A DNA stretch of 64,000 nucleotides, from assembly GCA_025093555.1 (NCBI GenBank), contig JAIWNF010000001.1, positions 62,001-126,000 of the forward strand. Direction: 5' to 3'. This document shows positions 59,001 through 64,000 of this stretch, piece by piece. Numbering within the stretch: the stretch's first letter is position 1; each line of letters opens with the position of its first letter. Made by a program: the position numbers and the translations under genes. Below the pieces are notes generated by a model that was not told the DNA's origin, ran no database searches, and saw only the letters and a program-made list of their open reading frames with translations. Source of the DNA: Circinella umbellata (lineage: Eukaryota > Mucoromycota > Mucoromycetes > Mucorales > Lichtheimiaceae).

Positions 59001-60362
59001 TATTTCTATAAAGTAAACAAAATCTGTTAGTAAGAAAAATCATACGAGTATGAGCTTTTCTCTCTCTTTTTTGAGTGAGCTAAAATATTGACTTACTTGC
59101 TTGGTCAACAAAACCATAAATCAATGGAAGAATCCAACCAGACCGACTATTTAAATCTTTGAATCCGGATTTTAATAAATAATGATTCCATACAAACATA
59201 TCATTGTGCTCAACAGGCACATTTTTTGATTTATTATTATCATTGCTGTTATTGATTCTTTCATTATGGGTGTTATTATCGTTATCGTTATCATCATCAT
59301 CACTGTCGTTATTATCATTTTTCTTTGCTTCTCGTTTTTCATTATTTGATGTATCCATACCAGGTGGTGGACCTGTCATATTGACTTGAAGGGTATTGGT
59401 GATATCATATGTATATGAAAAATAAAAGTTTTTCGTTAAATCAATATTTTGAAATGTAGCAATGTAACTATAGTATTAAAGTAAACGAGTTAGAGACCAT
59501 GATATGAAATATATTACATATTACATATAAACGTGAGTATGTGGAGGGAGGAATTAAATCAATTGAAAACAAAAAAAAAGTTGGGTTTTTTTTACCGAGC
59601 TTCATCTGAATTTTTATCCACTTTTACTTGAGGACCAATAGGTACAAGACGTGTTTCATCAATATGATAAACATAATGACCTCCGATTAATGCAACTTGT
59701 TTGACATTGGTAATAAATATCATATACCATCCTTGAGTAAATCGAATAAAACCAACAATACCATAGATTCTCATAGGTACTAAGTGAAGACCTCCCACAG
59801 ACATATTTCCATATTCAATCATATTTAATAATCGTGTCTTTTCCGTTTCAGAATAAATGACATCATCTTCAATAACCACCAATTCTTTTGGATTATTACG
59901 ATGAATTTGAAGGACTCGATATTTTTGTCTCGATTGATTGGTACCTATCAGATAATATCTCTGAGAATAAGAGGAGTGTTGGTTTAGCATAATAGTAATA
60001 ATAATAATGAACTCACTAGTCTGTTTGTTTTCGTTTCAAAGGTTTCTTTTTTTTTTAAAAAAAGGTGTACAACAACAAAAAAAGTATTCAGAAGTTTTGT
60101 TATGGCTTACAGTCTTTGTTTCATATAGTTCAAAACTACTCATTACAAAACGATAGTTAGCAAACCCAGTGACATCTTCTTTTACATTACTGTCGTCAGG
60201 GTTCGTTGACGTAGTCGTCTTATTAAGGTTGTCAGAAGCAACGGAGGTATTTGATTGTTGTGGTTGCTTTCTTGTTGTTGGTGATTCTGGTATAGTTGTT
60301 TCTAAATATTCTTCATTCAATGAATGTTGTGTTTCATTAAAGAATTGTGCATCTGGATTCAT
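56066..60362 (-). CDS. FIG4: FIG4/SAC3 polyphosphoinositide phosphatase
   Basis: SAC-domain phosphatase that turns over PI(3,5)P2 on the endosome/vacuole membrane together with Fab1/PIKfyve and Vac14. Thirteen minus-strand exons: 60111-60362, 59596-59960, 59097-59467, 58905-59005, 58650-58833, 58468-58565, 58249-58382, 58056-58169, 57625-57974, 57409-57544, 57070-57327, 56754-56969 and 56066-56663, 1058 aa, all in phase. The SAC core runs from [20 protein letters not shown] through [36 protein letters not shown] and [20 protein letters not shown]. The catalytic CX5R motif is [12 protein letters not shown], with C559 and R565. After the core come [17 protein letters not shown] and a Thr/Ser/Asn-rich tail. 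An acidic Asp/Asn insert lies at about residues 240-280. It looks functional. A copy of its 3' end is at 40.1-40.6 kb. Confidence 0.95.
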
Positions 60363-60824
60363 TGGAGAAGAGAGAGTTTAAAGTGGATATTATTTATGCA
60401 CGCTGATTTTTTTTTTTTTTTTTTTTTTTGAAAAGGAGAAAAGAAAGAAAGAAATCAGAATAAAGTATTGATTTTCTCAGTAACATAAACTTTTTTTTTT
60501 GACAGACACATAGCAATTATCAAACCTTCACCCCCATTCTCTTCTTCTCATTAAATATTTCTTCAATAAGAAATAAAACGAAATAATAATAATAATTATA
60601 ATAAAAAAAAAGAGTTGGATAAAAAGATTGAGAATCAATCAGTAGATAGATAGATAGAAGGAGAAGACAAAATATGAAGAAAAAAAAACAGTATATATAT
60701 ATAATATATATAATAATATAAAAGAGTTTGGGGTTGTTTTTTTTTGTAAAGAGAAAGAAAAAAAAATTAAAGACTATTCTCTTTTTCTTTTTTTTTATAT
60801 GTTTTTTAGGGGAGGAAAAAAACT
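60363..60824. other. Intergenic region between 14-3-3 and FIG4
   Basis: No gene. Contains a 20-base T run at 60,410-60,429 and a GATA repeat (GATAGATAGATAGA) at 60,644-60,657. The FIG4 promoter is probably in the 60,363-60,550 part. Confidence 0.5.
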
Positions 60825-62634
60825 CTACTTGGATTCTTCAGTTTCTTCGGCCTTAACATCTTCATTCTTATCAGCTTCTATATAATTTTAATAATAATAA
60901 TAATTGATAAGTTATCCAATTATCCCCTTCAGTCATCATTTCCCTCTAAACCTTCCCCCCCAATTTCACCCTCAATTCTAAATAACTCTTTTCCTTAATC
61001 CACTATCATTTTAAAGAAACTTACCACCCTCTTGCAAATCAGAAGTCCACAAAGTCAAGTTATCTCTAAGCAATTGCATGATAAGAGTAGAGTCCTTGTA
61101 AGATTCTTCGGAAAGGGTATCCAATTCTGCAATAGCATCATCAAAGGCTTGCTTGGCCAAATGACAAGCACGATCGGGAGAGTTCAAGATTTCATAATAG
61201 AAAACGGAGAAGTTCAAAGCAAGACCCAAACGAATAGGATGAGTAGGGGCCAATTCAGTTTGAGCAACATCAGTAGCAGTCTTGTAAGCTTCGTGAGCTT
61301 GAGTAGCGGATTCCTTACGGGCTTCACCAGTAAGGAATTCAGCAAGATAACGATGATAATCACCCATCCTATTAAATTATTTTTTAATAATTTTTTTCAA
61401 GTATATATATATATATATCATATAACTACTTACATCTTATAGTAAAAGACCTTGGATTCACCACCTTGAGCATTAGGGATTAAGTTATCCTTCAAAACGT
61501 TCAAGATATCAGAGCAAACATCTTGAAGTTCAGCTTCAATCTTTTGACGGTAAGCCTTGATTTTTTCAACTTGAGCAGCATTACCCTTGCCTTCTTCCTT
61601 TTGTTCAATAGAAGAAACAATTCTCCAAGATGCACGACGAGCACCAATGACGTTTTTGTAAGCAACAGAAAGAAGGTTACGTTCTTCAACGGTTAATTCA
61701 ACACCCATCTAATAAATAATTTATAATTGTTTTAATTATTTGATTTGTTTATACTATTGTTATTTTTTTTGTTTAGTTTACCTTTGAGACTTCCTTGGTG
61801 AATTGGACCATTTCTAATATAATAATAAATAATTAGTATTATTTTATTGAATACTCTCTAATGTGATATATGTGGTGTATGACCCATGACACACGTACGA
61901 AACGTTTCTCACGCGTTTCATTATCTCCTTAACAAAAACAAAAAAACACACACATAAACATATAATATATATATACATGTACTTACCATCGTAACGCTCG
62001 GCTTGTTCGGCCAACTTGGCCATATAGACATTGTTTTCACGTTCCTAAAATGAAATAACAAATATTTTCAAACGTTAATATCATTGTTTATATATATCAA
62101 AAAAAAAAAATAAAGTTAAACAATAATGGATAATATATAAGAAAATTCTTTCTTTTTTTTTGTTTAGAAAGAAGAAGAAAAACGGTTAAGGTTAAAGGGG
62201 AGTGAAGAGAACAAAAAAAGGTTAATTTCAATAATGAAAAGAAAATAAGATGAGGTTTTTTTTTCGGATGAACTTCTTTTCTTTTTTTTTTATCTTTTTA
62301 CATATAATTCTATAGTGTTAAAAATCAACTTGTTCGTACATTTTTCTTTTAATAGTAAAAAGAAAAGAATAAAAAAAACGCGTTTCATTATAGCATTATA
62401 AAATCTTTTTTTTTTATCTTTCATCGAATTGGATGAAAAATTATATATATTTCTCCATAATTGAGTTCGTGAAATGAAAAAAAAAATAAAATAAAATAAA
62501 AAATGGATATGGGTGGTGTATGATGTAAACGTGATTGTTTTAAAGTGTATATAAAAAGGTATATTATATATAAATGAAAAAGAGAAGGAATTAGGCTTTT
62601 TTTTTAAAAAAAAATATAAACTTACAGTAGACAT
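60825..62634 (-). CDS. 14-3-3 protein
   Basis: Dimeric adaptor that binds phosphoserine/threonine partners in signalling and cell-cycle control. Six exons: 62626-62634 (only nine bases, coding MST), 61987-62044, 61782-61813, 61434-61708, 61025-61368 and 60825-60877, 256 aa. Family signatures are [40 protein letters not shown] (signature 1, with groove Arg/Lys), [15 protein letters not shown], and the second signature in [18 protein letters not shown]. The tail is Glu-rich ([17 protein letters not shown]), as usual. Codons in this gene are noticeably more C/G-ending (GCC, AAG, GTC) than in the neighbours, consistent with high expression. Intron 1 is long (62,045-62,625). Confidence 0.96.
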
Positions 62635-63297
62635 TATTATTATTTTTGTAAGTAGTTTTGTTTAAAGATGAAGTTGGAAGAACTTTTTTTTATTTTCTTT
62701 CCTTTGGTTGTCAAATAGGGCCCCCAAATACACGCGGTATACGAAAAATTCAAAAAAATGCTATGTATTATATTTTTGGGACCTTCGTAGGTTTAATGGG
62801 GTTTGATTGTTGACGTAACCGGAAACAAAACAGAGTGTTATATGTAATGTTGTATGTATGTTATGTCTGTATGTGTATAGCGGGCTTTTAAAAGATTGAA
62901 TGTTGTACAAAGAAACTACCAATAAAAAAATAGTACTAAAAATGATTATTTTTTGATACAAGTTAAAAAAAGCTTGTTCTCTTTTATTAGGTAACAACAC
63001 TATGGGTCCTTTACTTGAAAGTGACCCGTTGAAAAATGAAAGAGTAAAGAGAGCTTCTTTTAATTCAATTGTCCTACTGTGAACGCGCTTTTTGCTTTAA
63101 AGTTAGTTGTTCCTAATCTTTTTTTTTTTTTTTGTGATGGGATCTCTTTTTTTTCGTATGTGATACAAACCATCATTTGACGTTCTCATCACTTCTTTTC
63201 CTTTTTTATATATACTGGTTATCATTAGTTGTTACTTGCTTCTCATATCTATTTGATTATTATAGTTATTATAGATTGTCAATCATTTCATATTGTT

Positions 63298-63334
<37 letters not shown>

Positions 63335-64000
63335 GTGTATTTCTAACTTTCTTTTTTATTTTTGTAAAGAAGTGTAACAACAAATGTATATTATTTTGCA
63401 CGGGGAACAAAATATTATATTATATTCGATAAGTATAACTTTATAATACCCACCAGATCAAGCTGGGTTTTTATACTTTTTAAGGAGGAAAGAGGTGGGT
63501 AGTACAATCCAAAAAAAAAAACGAGGTTCGGATGGAAATATATGTAGCCGACACAAAAACCTCTTTCATTTCATCTCCCCTTACCAACGTGTTTGTTTTT
63601 TATAGAGTCAGTCAGTCAGACCACGTTAGGGATAACAATAAGTCGTTGTGAAACTGACAGCTAATAATCATATTGTGGACTATTGATAATGACCCTTAAT
63701 AACTATTTATAACGTTTTTATCCATATTAACTCCCCCCCTATTTATGCTAGTAGAACAAAGTTATGATTTACTAACCGAATCAAATAAACCATATTATTT
63801 TACTACCAGAAACCAACAACAGACATATTTAAATACATAATATTTCATTTGTTCATGCCGTAAAAAAAAATACATAGAAAGCGTATCCAAACTTCTTTTT
63901 TTTCCCTCATTTATAAACATTGATTCCCAATATACAAAAGAAAAGATTTTACATCATTAAAAAAAAGTGGGATAATAAGAAAAAGAAAAAGTAAAAGAAA
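62635..64000. other. Gene-free 3' part of the window
   Basis: Upstream region of the 14-3-3 gene, then nothing recognisable. A 33-base TA repeat lies at 63,301-63,333. Short frames at 62,761-63,000 and 63,177-63,432 have no support. A CAGTCAGTCAG motif is at 63,608-63,619. Confidence 0.5.
63301..63333. repeat. TA microsatellite
   Basis: 33 bp of perfect alternating A and T. Confidence 0.95.

Noticed and set aside
1..64000. CRISPR arrays, tRNA and rRNA genes
   Set aside because: No regularly spaced identical repeats were seen, and a scan by eye for tRNA T-loop motifs and rRNA cores found nothing convincing; a dedicated tRNA scan would be needed to be certain.

Overview
The window is nuclear DNA of a filamentous fungus, most likely an early-diverging one of the Mucoromycota (Mucorales type). 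It is AT-rich. Its genes are split by many short introns with GTAAGT-type donors and plain CAG/TAG acceptors, and introns carry poly-T and CT runs. Several conserved eukaryotic genes are present. The gene-free parts are loaded with decayed copies of a gene family whose pattern I associate with Mucoromycota, and with DNA transposons. The species cannot be fixed from sequence alone.

Layout. 1-640: 5' end of a FHIP/FAM160 gene running off the left edge. 641-11,950: mostly gene-poor, with one decayed lineage-specific gene (about 4.1-5.8 kb) and a minisatellite. 11.9-32.7 kb: a compact housekeeping block. It holds a coiled-coil protein, homogentisate dioxygenase, an SREK1-like SR splicing factor, a SAPS-family phosphatase subunit, an RCC1-repeat protein, the F1-ATPase assembly factor ATP11, a compact BRCA1-like RING+BRCT protein, a small ORF, an alpha-arrestin and the ESCRT factor IST1. 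32.7-55.8 kb: an accessory island of pseudogenes and nested mobile elements. 56-62.6 kb: FIG4 phosphoinositide phosphatase and a 14-3-3 protein. 62.6-64 kb: gene-free.

The accessory island is the unusual part. A lineage-specific gene at 40.5-47 kb carries an insertion of about 5 kb. The insertion is bounded by two nearly identical direct repeats of about 360 bp, and each repeat has short inverted termini. Between them lies an intact 462-aa DDE transposase (DDE_Tnp_4/Harbinger-like) with a C-terminal chromodomain. The right-hand direct repeat is split by a 2,690-bp Mutator-like element with long inverted repeats, an 8-bp target duplication and a dead OTU-protease-like ORF in which the catalytic Cys reads Tyr. 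A second, frameshifted chromodomain transposase lies at 48.5-50 kb. A second copy of the host gene (50.9-55 kb) is broken by three palindromic or TIR elements; two of them sit back to back and share a TTAA target. A pogo/mariner-type 830-bp element with TA duplications lies at 38.3-39.1 kb. A piece of the FIG4 3' end has been copied to 40.1-40.6 kb, next to the first pseudogene.

The housekeeping genes do not form one pathway. Links by function are membrane traffic (FHIP, IST1, arrestin, FIG4), RNA splicing, PP6/SIT4-type phosphatase control, genome maintenance (BRCA1-like), mitochondria (ATP11), tyrosine breakdown (HGD) and 14-3-3 signalling. Exon coordinates below were derived by hand from splice sites and reading frames, checked for phase consistency.
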